DNA from: Nitrospirillum amazonense
GTDB lineage: Bacteria; Pseudomonadota; Alphaproteobacteria; Azospirillales; Azospirillaceae
Length of the DNA: 64,000 bases
Direction of reading: 5' to 3'
Assembly: GCF_007828035.1 (NCBI RefSeq)
Contig: NZ_VITV01000002.1
Location: forward strand, 124,001 to 188,000
A program made the position numbers and the translations under genes. Positions 9,045-18,254 of the stretch are shown here, one piece after another (positions within the stretch are counted from its first letter, which is position 1; each line of letters opens with the position of its first letter). Under the pieces are notes generated by a model that saw nothing but the letters and a program-made list of their open reading frames with translations, ran no database searches and was not told where the DNA came from.

Positions 9045-9857
9045 ATGAGCCTTGGCAACTCAGAGGGGGGCAACCTGGTGGGAGACCCGGTGGGAGACAA
9101 CATGACGCCGGTCATCCAGGTGCGCGGCCTGGTCACCCGCTTCGGCCGCCAGACGGTGCATGACGGGGTAGATCTGGATGTGCGCCGGGGCGAGGTGATG
9201 GGCGTGGTCGGCGGGTCCGGCACGGGCAAGTCCGTGCTGCTGAAGGAGATCATCGGCCTGTTGCGCCCCACCGCCGGCCGGGTGGAGGTGCTGGGCACCA
9301 ACATGTGGACGGCCGACAGCGCCGCCCGTCGCACTATCCAGAGCCGCTGGGGCGTGCTGTTCCAGGACGGCGCCCTGTTCAGCTCCATGACCGTGGCGGA
9401 GAACGTCATGGTGGCGCTGAAGGAGCACACGGATCTTGAGGACTGTCTGATCCAGGAACTGGCCCGCATCAAGATTTCCATGGTGGGCCTGCCGCCGGAC
9501 AGCTGCTCCAAATACCCGTCCCAGCTGTCGGGCGGCATGCGCAAGCGCGCCGGCCTGGCCCGCGCCCTGGCGCTGGATCCGGAAATCCTGTTTCTGGATG
9601 AGCCGACGGCCGGCCTGGACCCCATCGGTGCCGCGGCTTTCGATGAGCTGATTGGGACATTACAGCGCAGCTTGGGCCTGACCGTCGTCATGGTTACCCA
9701 TGATTTGGACAGCCTTTATGCCATTTGCGATCGCATCGCGGTGCTGGTCGACCGTAAGATGAGGGTGGGAACCATTGACATGTTGCTGGCGGACACGCAT
9801 CCCTGGATCCATGACTACTTCCATGGACCGCGCGGCCGCGCGGCCGTGAAGAGCTGA
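9045..9857 (+). CDS. mlaF: Mla-type ABC transporter ATP-binding protein
   Basis: A 270-residue ATPase. Walker A is GGSGTGKSV, the Q-loop is LFQDGALFSSMTVAENV (the DGALF form typical of MlaF), the signature is LSGGMRKRAGLARAL, Walker B is ILFLDEPTAGLD, and the H-loop is VMVTHDLDSLYAI. It powers lipid transport between the membranes with MlaE. It starts 9 bp after mlaE. A second in-frame ATG (MTPVIQV) at residue 20 is an alternative start, since the first 19 residues are not conserved in kind. Confidence 0.93.
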   Translation: MSLGNSEGGNLVGDPVGDNMTPVIQVRGLVTRFGRQTVHDGVDLDVRRGEVMGVVGGSGTGKSVLLKEIIGLLRPTAGRVEVLGTNMWTADSAARRTIQSRWGVLFQDGALFSSMTVAENVMVALKEHTDLEDCLIQELARIKISMVGLPPDSCSKYPSQLSGGMRKRAGLARALALDPEILFLDEPTAGLDPIGAAAFDELIGTLQRSLGLTVVMVTHDLDSLYAICDRIAVLVDRKMRVGTIDMLLADTHPWIHDYFHGPRGRAAVKS

Positions 9858-9878
9858 GCAGTTAGGGGCTGAATTCAC

Positions 9879-10847
9879 ATGGAAACGCGCGCCAGCTACG
9901 CGCTCGTCGGCGGGTTCATCCTGGCACTGACGGCGGCCCTGTTCATCGCCATCGTCTGGCTGGCCAAGGTCCAGTTCGACAAGGCGTCGACCCCTTACCG
10001 CATCTATTTCTCAGGCTCCGTCACCGGCCTGGTGGCGGGCAGCCCCGTGCGCTATCGCGGCGTGGCCGTGGGCCGCGTCACCGACATCCGCATCGATCCC
10101 GGCAACGTGGAACGCATCGAGGTGAAGGTGGAGGTGCCCAAGGACACCCCCATCAAGTCCGACGCCGTGGCCTCGCTGGAGCCGGTGGGCGTTACCGGCG
10201 GCGTCTATGTCGAGATCGCCGGCGGCAGCCAGGAGGCGCCGCTGCTGCGCGAGACGCAGAACGACGTCGACGTGCCCGTCATCCCCTCGCGCCCCAGCAA
10301 CATCGCCTCACTGCTGCAGGAGGCGCCCCACCTGCTGGAAAACCTGATCAAGCTGTCTGACAGCCTGGCGGGTTTCATGACGCCGGACAACCAGAAGGCC
10401 TTCGCCTCCATGTTGGCCAACCTGGCGTCCACCGCCGGGGCCGCCAACGGCACGGTGCAGGACGCAGGCCATCTTGTGAACGAGCTGCGCGGCAGTGTGC
10501 GCGAGATCAGCAAGCAGACCGAGGCGCTGCTGGTCGATACCCGCACCACCGTGAACACGGTGGGCAGCGACGCCAAGCGCATCAGCGGCAACCTGAACCA
10601 GTCGGCGGAGGACGTGAAGGTCCTGACCCGCAACCTGAACCAGACCGTGGAGCAGCTGCGCGGCATGGTGGAGGAGAATCGCGGGCCCATCCGCGACTTC
10701 ACCTCCAGCGGCCTTTATGACCTGACCCAGCTGATCGGTGACCTGCGCACGCTCAGCAACAACCTGTCGCGGGTGACCAACCGTATCGAGAACGATCCGT
10801 CCGGCTTCTTGTTCGGTGGCCGGCAGCGTGGGGTGGAGGTGAAATGA
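9879..10847 (+). CDS. mlaD: MlaD-family MCE-domain protein
   Basis: A 322-residue protein with one N-terminal transmembrane helix (about residues 9-30) and an MCE domain (about 38-115: YRIYFSGSVTGLVAGSPVRYRGVAVGRVTDI). A long Asn/Thr/Val-rich helical region in heptad style then runs through about residue 300. MCE proteins form periplasmic hexamers that carry lipids between the membranes. It is longer than E. coli MlaD (about 183 residues), which suggests a needle-like extension of the PqiB/LetB kind, though with one MCE repeat. The stop overlaps the next start (ATGA). Confidence 0.92.
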   Translation: METRASYALVGGFILALTAALFIAIVWLAKVQFDKASTPYRIYFSGSVTGLVAGSPVRYRGVAVGRVTDIRIDPGNVERIEVKVEVPKDTPIKSDAVASLEPVGVTGGVYVEIAGGSQEAPLLRETQNDVDVPVIPSRPSNIASLLQEAPHLLENLIKLSDSLAGFMTPDNQKAFASMLANLASTAGAANGTVQDAGHLVNELRGSVREISKQTEALLVDTRTTVNTVGSDAKRISGNLNQSAEDVKVLTRNLNQTVEQLRGMVEENRGPIRDFTSSGLYDLTQLIGDLRTLSNNLSRVTNRIENDPSGFLFGGRQRGVEVK

Positions 10848-11506
10848 GGGGGGCCCACAAGGGTACGATGAGCCGGCGCCGCCTGCTGGCGCGCGGGATG
10901 GGGGTGATGGGCGGCGGCCTGGCGCTGGGGGCGCTGCCCGCCTGTTCCGTGTTCGACAGCCCGCCGCACGTGGTGCGGCTGACGGCCGCGCGCGAGTTCT
11001 CGCCGGCTCCGCCCGTGGGCTGGCAGCTGCTGGTGGGCGTGCCCACCACCACCTCGGTGCTGAACACCACGCGAATCGCATTGCGCCGCCTGGAGGGGGA
11101 CTTCGGTTATTTTGATGCCGAGTGGCAGGACCCGATGCCGGAGATGGTGCAGGGCCTGCTGATCGAGTCCTTCGAATATTCCGGCCGTATCTCGGGTGTG
11201 GGACGCGAGGGGTCGGGCCTGCGCGCCGACTATGTCCTGCTGACCGATATCCGCGATTTCCAGGCGGAATATCCCCACGCGACGGTGGAGGACGTGCCCA
11301 CCGTGCATGTCCGTGTCCAGTGCAAGATGGTGACGCTGCCCCGCCGCACCATCCAGGAAAGCCAGGGCTTCGAAATCCGGGTGCCGGCCAAGTCCACGGG
11401 CTTCCCCGCCGTGCTGGCGGCTTATGACGAGGCCTTCCACACGCTGGCCCGGCAGGTGGCCGAATGGGCCTTGCAGCCCGGGCGGCGCGCCGGCGGCGGC
11501 GTCTAA
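10844..11506 (+). CDS. ABC-type transport auxiliary lipoprotein (PqiC-like)
   Basis: A 220-residue outer-membrane lipoprotein candidate. An SRRRLLARG stretch is followed by a hydrophobic segment and a lipobox LPAC, with the lipidated Cys near residue 34. The body (FSPAPPVGWQLLVGVPTTTSVLNTTRI...) matches the auxiliary lipoprotein family found beside MCE operons. A second ATG at residue 9 has AAGGG upstream and would give a tighter signal peptide. It is likely the outer-membrane partner of the MlaD conduit. Confidence 0.82.
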   Translation: MRGAHKGTMSRRRLLARGMGVMGGGLALGALPACSVFDSPPHVVRLTAAREFSPAPPVGWQLLVGVPTTTSVLNTTRIALRRLEGDFGYFDAEWQDPMPEMVQGLLIESFEYSGRISGVGREGSGLRADYVLLTDIRDFQAEYPHATVEDVPTVHVRVQCKMVTLPRRTIQESQGFEIRVPAKSTGFPAVLAAYDEAFHTLARQVAEWALQPGRRAGGGV

Positions 11507-11521
11507 GGGAAGGGAACGGCC

Positions 11522-12301
11522 ATGCCCTTCCTCCGGGGCCCCGCGCGCGGCAGTTCCGTTGTCGATGGCCTGCCATACGAGACCCTGACCCGGCTGGTGG
11601 AGGCCGCGCGCGAAGTCAGCCTATGCACGCGGGTGCTGGCCAAGACCGGCGACACTGTGCTGAGCGAGGTCTTGCGCGACGTGGTGCCGCCGCTGGACCC
11701 CTGGCACCATCATCCGCCGGGGGATGTCTACGACAGCGAATACCACGCCCAATACTACTTCCACGCCCACCCGGAGTCGGAACTGGTTGGTGAGGAGATG
11801 GGGCATTTTCACACCTTCATGAGGCCCCTGGGCATGCCGGATGGGGTGGCGCCGGCGCCCTTGCCCGATCTCCAGCCCGACTCCGACGGCAACGCCGCGC
11901 TCAGCCACCTGGTGGGGATTTCCATCGACGGCATGGGCCGGGTGACACGGTTGTTCACCACCAACCGCTGGGTGACAGGGGAAACCTGGTACGCGGCGGC
12001 CGACGTGGTGCGGATGCTGGAAGGCTTCCAGATCGACCACGCCCGGCCGTCCTGGCCGCTGAACCGCTGGATCACCGCGGTCGTTAATCTGTACCGCTAT
12101 GAAATTATTGAGCTTTTGCAAGAAAGAGATGCAACTGTCGGTCGCTGGCAGGCGGAACGCCCCGGCAGTTACGTCTATGAGGACCGCGATCTCGAAGTGA
12201 CATCGGAACGGCTGGTGGACGTGGACGGCCGCATCCAGGAGCTGGAGCGCGCGCTGCGTCGGCGCAACCGTCAGCAATCCCCTATGGCGGATCCCGCGTA
12301 G
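11522..12301 (+). CDS. Conserved hypothetical protein at the end of the Mla operon
   Basis: A 259-residue soluble protein, 15 bp after the lipoprotein gene and so probably in the same operon. It has an unusual His/Tyr-rich stretch (DPWHHHPPGDVYDSEYHAQYYFHAH, about residues 59-83) and a later EEMGHFHTFMRP, a pattern that could bind metal. The C-terminal 40 residues are charged and helical. I do not recognise a characterised family. It could equally be unrelated to lipid transport. Confidence 0.75.
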   Translation: MPFLRGPARGSSVVDGLPYETLTRLVEAAREVSLCTRVLAKTGDTVLSEVLRDVVPPLDPWHHHPPGDVYDSEYHAQYYFHAHPESELVGEEMGHFHTFMRPLGMPDGVAPAPLPDLQPDSDGNAALSHLVGISIDGMGRVTRLFTTNRWVTGETWYAAADVVRMLEGFQIDHARPSWPLNRWITAVVNLYRYEIIELLQERDATVGRWQAERPGSYVYEDRDLEVTSERLVDVDGRIQELERALRRRNRQQSPMADPA

Positions 12302-12341
12302 CAGCCCCTGGGCATAGGCGGGGAATATCACCCAAATGGCG

Positions 12342-12369
12342 TTGGCCAAGACGGGGAAGGCTGTATTAT
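12342..12369 (+). promoter_or_regulatory. Putative housekeeping promoter before the DUF2336 gene
   Basis: TTGGCC (12342-12347) and TATTAT (12364-12369) are separated by 16 bp, giving four and five matches to the sigma-70 hexamers. It would leave a GC-rich leader of about 140 nt before the ATG at 12517. Confidence 0.4.
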
Positions 12370-12516
12370 TACTGGGCAATGGTTACCCGGCGTGCATCGG
12401 GAACCTTAATGGTGGTGAAGCCTGGTACCCCCGGTCCGGCCGCGCATGACGGCCGAGGGGTGGGGATGGAAAGCCAGGTGGCCGGTCGGTAGCGAAGGGA
12501 GCGGGTTGCCCTGCCA

Positions 12517-13623
12517 ATGTCCGAGACCTTGACGCATCAGGATGTGCAACGGCTTCTGGCCGATCCATCCGCCACGACCCGGGCCGAAATGGCCACCAAG
12601 GTTGCCGCCCAGTTCGGCGCGGATCAGCTTTCCCCTTCCGAACGGGCCTTGGCCGAGGACATCGTCCGCCTGATGGCGCGCGACGCCGCCGTGCGCGTCC
12701 GTTCCGCCCTGTCGGAGAGCCTGAAGACCTACCCCGCGATTCCCCGCGACGTCGCCCTGCAACTGGCGCGCGACGTGGAAGAGGTGTCGCTGCCCTTCAT
12801 CGAACTGTCGTCGGTGTTGACCGACGCCGACCTGATCGAACTGATCAAGACCGGTTCGGAGGCCAAACAATCGGCCGTGGCCAAGCGTCCCGACGTGTCG
12901 GAGGGGGTAGCCGACGCGCTGGTGGATAATGGCGCCGAGACCGCCGTCGCCACCCTGATGGCCAACGAGGCCGCCAAGGTGAATGAGGCGGCGCTGACCC
13001 GCGTGCTGAACCGCTTCCCCAAGAGCGACGCCGTCCACGCCCCGATGATCGAGCGGGGCAGCCTGCCCGTCACCATTGCCGAGCGCCTGGTGACCATGGT
13101 GTCGGAACAGTTGCGCGAGCGGCTGGTGGAACGGCATGAACTGCCGGCCGACGTCGCCAGCGACATCGTCCTGCAGGGCCGCGAAAAGGCGACCTATGAG
13201 CTGGTGGGGGTCGCCACCGACGCCCAGCTGGAAACGCTGGTGGAACAGCTGTACCGCAACGGCCGCCTGTCGCCGTCGCTGCTGCTGCGGTCGCTGTGCA
13301 TGGGCGACGTGGCCTTCTTCGAGGTGGCGCTGGCCCAGCTGGCCCGCATCCCCACGCCCAACGCCCGCATGCTGATCCACGATGCCGGCAAGCTGGGCAT
13401 GAAGGCGCTGTTCGATCGCACCGGCATGCCGCAGTCGATCTACCCGGCCATCAAGGTGGCGCTGGACGTCGCCAACGAGACGGAGTTCGACGGCGGCGAG
13501 CATGACCTGGAGCGCCATCGCCGCAAGATGCTGGAACGCATCCTCACCCAGTTCGAGGAAATGGCCAGCGACGATCTGGACTATCTGCTGAGCAAGCTGA
13601 CCGACCTGACCACCAAGGTCTGA
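12517..13623 (+). CDS. DUF2336-domain protein
   Basis: A 368-residue, mostly alpha-helical protein matching DUF2336 proteins, which are frequent in Alphaproteobacteria. HEAT-like helices are seen in LAEDIVRLMARDAAVRVRSALSESL and LARDVEEVSLPFIELSSVL, and further repeats run to about residue 300. There is no signal peptide, membrane segment or catalytic motif. HEAT-like structure suggests a scaffold or binding role. It stands alone with its own likely promoter. Confidence 0.8.
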   Translation: MSETLTHQDVQRLLADPSATTRAEMATKVAAQFGADQLSPSERALAEDIVRLMARDAAVRVRSALSESLKTYPAIPRDVALQLARDVEEVSLPFIELSSVLTDADLIELIKTGSEAKQSAVAKRPDVSEGVADALVDNGAETAVATLMANEAAKVNEAALTRVLNRFPKSDAVHAPMIERGSLPVTIAERLVTMVSEQLRERLVERHELPADVASDIVLQGREKATYELVGVATDAQLETLVEQLYRNGRLSPSLLLRSLCMGDVAFFEVALAQLARIPTPNARMLIHDAGKLGMKALFDRTGMPQSIYPAIKVALDVANETEFDGGEHDLERHRRKMLERILTQFEEMASDDLDYLLSKLTDLTTKV

Positions 13624-13722
13624 TGCTGGTCGGCTTGGCCGCCACGCTTCCACCATAGTTTCCGGGCACTCCTCCGTGGCAGCCGATCTTCGGCAGGCCC
13701 GAGAGGGATGGGGACCTTTCCA

Positions 13723-14730
13723 ATGCTGACATCGACGCTGCGCGCGGCCTGCGCCGCCGCCGCCCTCTGCTTTGCCGTCGCAGAACCCGCCGGCGCCGGT
13801 TCCCTGGACATGCCGGTGCTGCAGGCGCGCCTGGACCGGCTGGCCCACGAATTCCCCGGCCGGGCGGGCATCGCTGTGCGCGATGGGCTCACCGGTGCCG
13901 AGGCGGGGGTGAAGGCGCGGGAGCGCTTTCCCGAGCAGAGCGTGTTCAAGCTGACGGTGGCCATCGCGCTGTTGGATCTGGTGGATCACGGCCGCATGGA
14001 CCTGGCGCAAAAGGTCACGCTCTACCCCCGGGACCGTTCCGTCTATTGGCAGCCGCTGGCCAAGAACATTACCCCCGCCGGTTGGACCACCACGCTGGAC
14101 GATCTGATGGCGCGCATGGTGGCGGACAGCGACAACGTCGCCGCCGACACCGTGCTGCGCCTGATCGGCGGGCCGGCGGTGGTGCAGGCCGCGCTGACGG
14201 CCCGGGGGCTGGACGGCATCCGCGTGGACCGCGATGAGCGCCACCTGCAAAGCGATATCCTGGGCCTCACCTGGAAGGACGCCTATGTCGAGCCGGCGGC
14301 GTTCAAGGCCGCGGCCGACGCCGTGCCAGTCGCCACCCGCCTGGCCAAGCGTGAGGCCTATCTCAGCGACCCGCGCGACACGGCCCAGCCGGCCACCATG
14401 GCCCTGCTGCTTGAGCGGCTGGACAAGGGCGAGCTGCTGAGCCCGGCCAGCACCCGGCGCCTGCTGGACATCCTGGACCACACCACCACCCAGCCCAACC
14501 GTCTGAAGGCCGGCCTGGCGGCAGGCTGGACCGTGGCGCACAAGCCGGGAGCAGGGCCTTCTGTCGAAGGCGTGACCCTGGCCAACAACGACGTGGGCCT
14601 GATGACGGCGCCGGATGGCCACCGCTACGCCGTGGCGGTTTACGTCGCCAGTGTGCAAGGCCCACGGGAGCGGGCGGATGCCTTCATCGCCGGCGTGGCG
14701 CGGGCGGTGGTCGAAAGCTGGAAGCCGTAA
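13723..14730 (+). CDS. Class A beta-lactamase-like serine hydrolase with KPG in place of KTG
   Basis: A 335-residue exported protein with a signal peptide at residues 1-25 (ending PAGAGS). The class A active-site elements are present in order: S-x-x-K as SVFK, SDN as ADSDNVAAD, and an ExxxQ loop as DERHLQSD, as in the subclass A2 enzymes. The third motif, normally K-T-G, reads HKPGAG, so Thr is replaced by Pro next to the oxyanion-side strand. It may be a beta-lactamase with altered or lost activity, or a penicillin-binding relative. The ATG at 13723 is preferred; an ATG at 13708 is also in frame. Confidence 0.82.
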   Translation: MLTSTLRAACAAAALCFAVAEPAGAGSLDMPVLQARLDRLAHEFPGRAGIAVRDGLTGAEAGVKARERFPEQSVFKLTVAIALLDLVDHGRMDLAQKVTLYPRDRSVYWQPLAKNITPAGWTTTLDDLMARMVADSDNVAADTVLRLIGGPAVVQAALTARGLDGIRVDRDERHLQSDILGLTWKDAYVEPAAFKAAADAVPVATRLAKREAYLSDPRDTAQPATMALLLERLDKGELLSPASTRRLLDILDHTTTQPNRLKAGLAAGWTVAHKPGAGPSVEGVTLANNDVGLMTAPDGHRYAVAVYVASVQGPRERADAFIAGVARAVVESWKP

Positions 14731-14773
14731 GCGGCGAAGGCGCGGTCGGGCCGGCGTTTGAGGGGTGCTGAAA

Positions 14774-17281
14774 CTAAGTCCCGCGTCGCTTGGCCCTGGC
14801 CGTCGGCTCCGCCTCCAGCGGGTTGTCGGGCCAATAGTGGCGGGGGTAGCGGCCCGCCAGATCCTTCTTCACGTCGCGGTAGGTGTTGGCCCAGAAGGAG
14901 GCCAGGTCGCGGGTGACCTGGATGGGGCGATGGGCGGGCGACAGCAGGTGCAGCAGCACGGGCACGCCCGCCACCGTCGGCGTCTGCGGCAGGCCGAACA
15001 GCTCCTGCAGACGCACGGCCAGGGTGGGGATTTCGCCGGAATAGTCGATGGGCAGGCGCGATCCACTCGGCACGTCGATATGGGTGGGCGCCTGACGCTC
15101 CAGCTCCTGTCCCTGGGCCCAGTCCAGCATGCCGGTCAGCGCGCTGTGCAGGTCCAGGCGCGGCAAATGGCTGACGCGGCTGATGCCCGGCAGGTAGGGG
15201 GCCAGCCAGGTCTCCATGGTGGCCAGCAGCGCCTCGTCCGACAGGTCGGGCCAAGTGTCGGCGCCGCCGGAGCGGTGCAGGAAGCGCACGCGCTCCCGCC
15301 AGGCCTCCAGCGCCTTGGTCCAGGGCAGCGCCGTCAGGCCCATCTCGCGGATGCCGGCCATCATGGCGGCGGCCATGGCCTCGGCCGAGGGTTGGCTCAG
15401 CGCCTCGTCTTTCAGCACCAGGCCGAACAGGCGGCGGCGACGGCGGGCCAGCACCGCCTGTTCGCGCCCGTCCCAGCTCACCAGCTCTTCCGTCACGATG
15501 CGGTCGGCGTAGACCTCCTCGATCTCTTCCCGCGTGACGGGGGCCGCCAGGTAGATGCGGGCCTCGCGTGCGTCGCCGTCCAGGTCGCCCACCGCCAGCC
15601 AATCCTGGCGGGACAGGGCGTCGGCGCTGTCCAGCACCGCGCCCTTGCCATTGGCCAGGCGGTATTGGCCCTGGCCGCCGGGGCGCTTCTGCGCCAGGCG
15701 GTCGGGATAGGCCAACGCCAGCAGGCGGCCGGCATCCTCCCCCGTGAACGACCGGTCGGTGATGCGCAACTGGCGCATGGTCTGGCGGGCACTTTCCCGG
15801 ATCTGGCGCAGGGCGTGGCGATCAGCGGCGCCACCGTCCTGGCCGGACAGCAGATCCAGCCGGCGGCGCAGATCGGCATCCCGCGAAATGCCGCGCAGGG
15901 GATCGCGCTCCTCCAATAGGGCCGCCAGGTGGGCGGCGGCCGCGCCCAGGCCCAGATCCATGCCCACCAGCACCATGTGGGCCAGGCGCGGATGCATGCC
16001 CAGCGTGGCCATGCGTCGGCCGTGGGGGGTGATCCTGGCCGCGTCGTCCAGGGCGCCTAACTGGCTCAGCAGCGTACGGGCCTGAGCCAGGGGGGCCGCC
16101 GGCGGCAGGTCCAGCCAGGGCAGGGCGGTCACGTCATCGACCCCCCAGGCCGCCAACTCCAGCGCCAGGGGGGCCAGGTCGGCCCGCAGGATTTCCGGTG
16201 GGGCATAGGGCGTCAGCGCCCGGTCAGCCTGTTCGCTCCACAGCCGATAGCAGACGCCCGGTTGCAGGCGGCCGGCGCGTCCCCGGCGCTGGTCGGCGGA
16301 GGCGCGGGAGACGCGGGCCGTTTCCAGCCGGTTCATGCCGCTGCCGGGATCGAAGCGGCCCAGGCGGGCCTGGCCGGCGTCGACGACGATGCGGATGCCG
16401 TCGATGGTCAGGCTGGTTTCAGCGATGGCGGTGGCCAGCACCACCTTGCGCTGGCCGGCCGGCGCCGGTCGGATGGCCGCCTCCTGCTGGTCCAGCGCCA
16501 GGTCGCCATAGAGCGGGGCGACCACCGCGTCGCGGGGCAGGCCCAGATCGGCCAGGGCCTTTTCCGTCCGCCGGATTTCGCCTGTTCCGGGCAGGAAGAC
16601 CAGGGCGCTGCCCGGCTCCTCCATCAGCGCACGCTTGACCACGCGGGCCACGGCCGTCTCCAGCCGGTCGGTGGGCGCGGGCTCCACCCAGCGCGTTTCC
16701 ACCGGAAAGGCGCGGCCCTCGCTGGTCACCATAGGGGCCGCGTCCTGTCCCCCGTTAGCCAACAGTCTGGCTACGGCGGCGCCATCCAGAGTGGCGGACA
16801 TGACCAGCAGGCGCAGATCCTCGCGCAACAGGCCCTGGGCCTGCAGACAAAAGGCCAGGGCGAGGTCGGCGTCCAGGCTGCGTTCATGGAATTCGTCGAA
16901 CAGCACGGCACCCACGCCATCCAGCGACGGGTCGCCCTGCAACTGGCGCAGGAACAGGCCCTCCGTCACGACTTCGATGCGGGTCGCCGGCCCGACGCGC
17001 GTGTCCAGGCGGACCCGGTATCCCACCGTCCCGCCCACGGCCTCGCCCAGGGTGTCGGCCATGCGCTTGGCGGCGGCGCGGGCGGCCAGGCGCCGGGGTT
17101 CCAGCATGATGATCTTCCGGCCAGCCAGCCAGGGCTGGTCCAGCAGGGCCAGGGGCACGCGCGTGGTCTTGCCGGCGCCGGGGGCGGCCTGCAGCACGGC
17201 GTTGGGCGTGCCGGCCAGAACCCGCAACAAGTCCGGCAGCACGGCATCGATGGGAAGGTCGGTCTGGTCGATGGGCGGCAT
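14774..17281 (-). CDS. hrpB: ATP-dependent RNA helicase HrpB
   Basis: An 835-residue DEAH-box-type helicase. Walker A is AAPGAGKTTRVPLALL near residue 36, motif II is DEFHER, motif III is MSATLDG, and motif VI is QRRGRAGRLQPG. The C-terminal HrpB-specific domain ends in DLASFWANTYRDVKKDLAGRYPRHYWPDNP, as in known HrpB proteins. I choose the ATG at 17281; the frame stays open with a TTG at 17356, but the extra 25 residues are low-complexity. It is a single gene facing the beta-lactamase-like gene. Confidence 0.93.
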   Translation of the reverse strand: MPPIDQTDLPIDAVLPDLLRVLAGTPNAVLQAAPGAGKTTRVPLALLDQPWLAGRKIIMLEPRRLAARAAAKRMADTLGEAVGGTVGYRVRLDTRVGPATRIEVVTEGLFLRQLQGDPSLDGVGAVLFDEFHERSLDADLALAFCLQAQGLLREDLRLLVMSATLDGAAVARLLANGGQDAAPMVTSEGRAFPVETRWVEPAPTDRLETAVARVVKRALMEEPGSALVFLPGTGEIRRTEKALADLGLPRDAVVAPLYGDLALDQQEAAIRPAPAGQRKVVLATAIAETSLTIDGIRIVVDAGQARLGRFDPGSGMNRLETARVSRASADQRRGRAGRLQPGVCYRLWSEQADRALTPYAPPEILRADLAPLALELAAWGVDDVTALPWLDLPPAAPLAQARTLLSQLGALDDAARITPHGRRMATLGMHPRLAHMVLVGMDLGLGAAAAHLAALLEERDPLRGISRDADLRRRLDLLSGQDGGAADRHALRQIRESARQTMRQLRITDRSFTGEDAGRLLALAYPDRLAQKRPGGQGQYRLANGKGAVLDSADALSRQDWLAVGDLDGDAREARIYLAAPVTREEIEEVYADRIVTEELVSWDGREQAVLARRRRRLFGLVLKDEALSQPSAEAMAAAMMAGIREMGLTALPWTKALEAWRERVRFLHRSGGADTWPDLSDEALLATMETWLAPYLPGISRVSHLPRLDLHSALTGMLDWAQGQELERQAPTHIDVPSGSRLPIDYSGEIPTLAVRLQELFGLPQTPTVAGVPVLLHLLSPAHRPIQVTRDLASFWANTYRDVKKDLAGRYPRHYWPDNPLEAEPTARAKRRGT

Positions 17282-17440
17282 GGTGCCGTCATAGCGCGCG
17301 GCCGTGCCCGCTGCCACCCCTATAGCCGAGGTTGCCCGTGCGCGGCGTCGCGCCAAAGGTGATTCCCCCTCTGGGCGATCCGCGCCGGCGGCGTTCTGGT
17401 ATCATGCGAACCCACGCGTCATCCAAAGGGGGGCTGGGTC

Positions 17441-17797
17441 ATGTATATCGTCGGGGTCGTCATTCCCGTGCCGGGGGACAAGAAGGACGCCTATCGCGCC
17501 TGGTCGAAAAACAGCGCCGTGCTGTTCAAGGAATTTGGCTGCCTGGAAATCGTCGAGTCCTGGGAGGACCACGTCCCGGACGGCAAGCAGACCGACATGC
17601 GCCGGGCGGTGGCGGCCCAGCCGGGGGAGAAGATTGTCTTTTCCTGGCAGGTGTGGCCGGACAAGGAGACGCTGGACGCGGCCGAGGAGAAGATGCGCGA
17701 CGATACGCGCTTCAATATTCCTGGTGACATCCCGTTCGATGCGAAGCGGCTGATCTACGGCTGTTTCAGCCCGCTGCATGTCATGGGGCGCGAATAA
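17441..17797 (+). CDS. DUF1428 family protein (YbaA-like)
   Basis: A 118-residue ferredoxin-like dimeric alpha/beta barrel protein. YIVGVVIPVPGDKKDAYRAW, CLEIVESWEDHVPDGKQTD and MRDDTRFNIPGDIPFDAKRLIYGCF follow the DUF1428 family closely. The function is unknown in the family. A purine-rich AAAGGGGGG lies upstream of the ATG. It converges on the response-regulator gene, with one base between the two stops. Confidence 0.9.
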   Translation: MYIVGVVIPVPGDKKDAYRAWSKNSAVLFKEFGCLEIVESWEDHVPDGKQTDMRRAVAAQPGEKIVFSWQVWPDKETLDAAEEKMRDDTRFNIPGDIPFDAKRLIYGCFSPLHVMGRE

Positions 17798-17798
17798 C

Positions 17799-18254
17799 TC
17801 AGGCCAGGCTCAGGGCTTCCAGGCTGCGCTGGAAGTCCTCCGCCCGATAGGGCTTGGTGATGAAGCCCAGGGAGATGGAATGGGTGCGGTTGCGCAGGAT
17901 GTTGGCATCGACGGCGCTGGTGAACAGGCTGCGGATGCCGAAGCGCTTCCAGATGCGCTCCGCCGCTTCAATGCCGTCGTCACGCCCCCGCAGCATCACG
18001 TCCATCAGCACCAGGTCGGGACGATGATGGTCCACCGCCTCGACCGCCTCTTCCACTGACGCGGCGACGGCGCAGACCTCGTGGCCCTGCTGCAACAGGA
18101 TTTGCTGGAGGCCGAGGGCGATCAGCGCCTCATCCTCAACGACCACGATGCGATAACGGGGATGACGGGCCGTGGAGGACCGCTGGGTCAGTTCCCGATC
18201 GATTGTCTGTTCGGCACGCACAGCGCAGCAACCTGTCAACGTCGCAAGAAACAC
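17799..18254 (-). CDS. Single-domain response regulator
   Basis: A receiver domain with no output domain. The acidic pair is in VVVEDEALIAL, the phospho-acceptor Asp in LVLMDVMLRG, the Ser/Thr switch in SLFTSAV, and the Lys in FITKPYR. The start is uncertain: no ATG exists, GTG at 18254 and GTG at 18221 are in frame, and the domain itself begins only at about residue 35. No histidine kinase is adjacent. It probably relays phosphate in a multi-component pathway. Confidence 0.82.
   Translation of the reverse strand: MFLATLTGCCAVRAEQTIDRELTQRSSTARHPRYRIVVVEDEALIALGLQQILLQQGHEVCAVAASVEEAVEAVDHHRPDLVLMDVMLRGRDDGIEAAERIWKRFGIRSLFTSAVDANILRNRTHSISLGFITKPYRAEDFQRSLEALSLA

Noticed and set aside
12406-14658. 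A 750-codon open frame on the minus strand
   Set aside because: It lies opposite the DUF2336 and beta-lactamase-like genes, has His/Gln/Arg-rich shadow composition and no family motif. It is a product of high GC.
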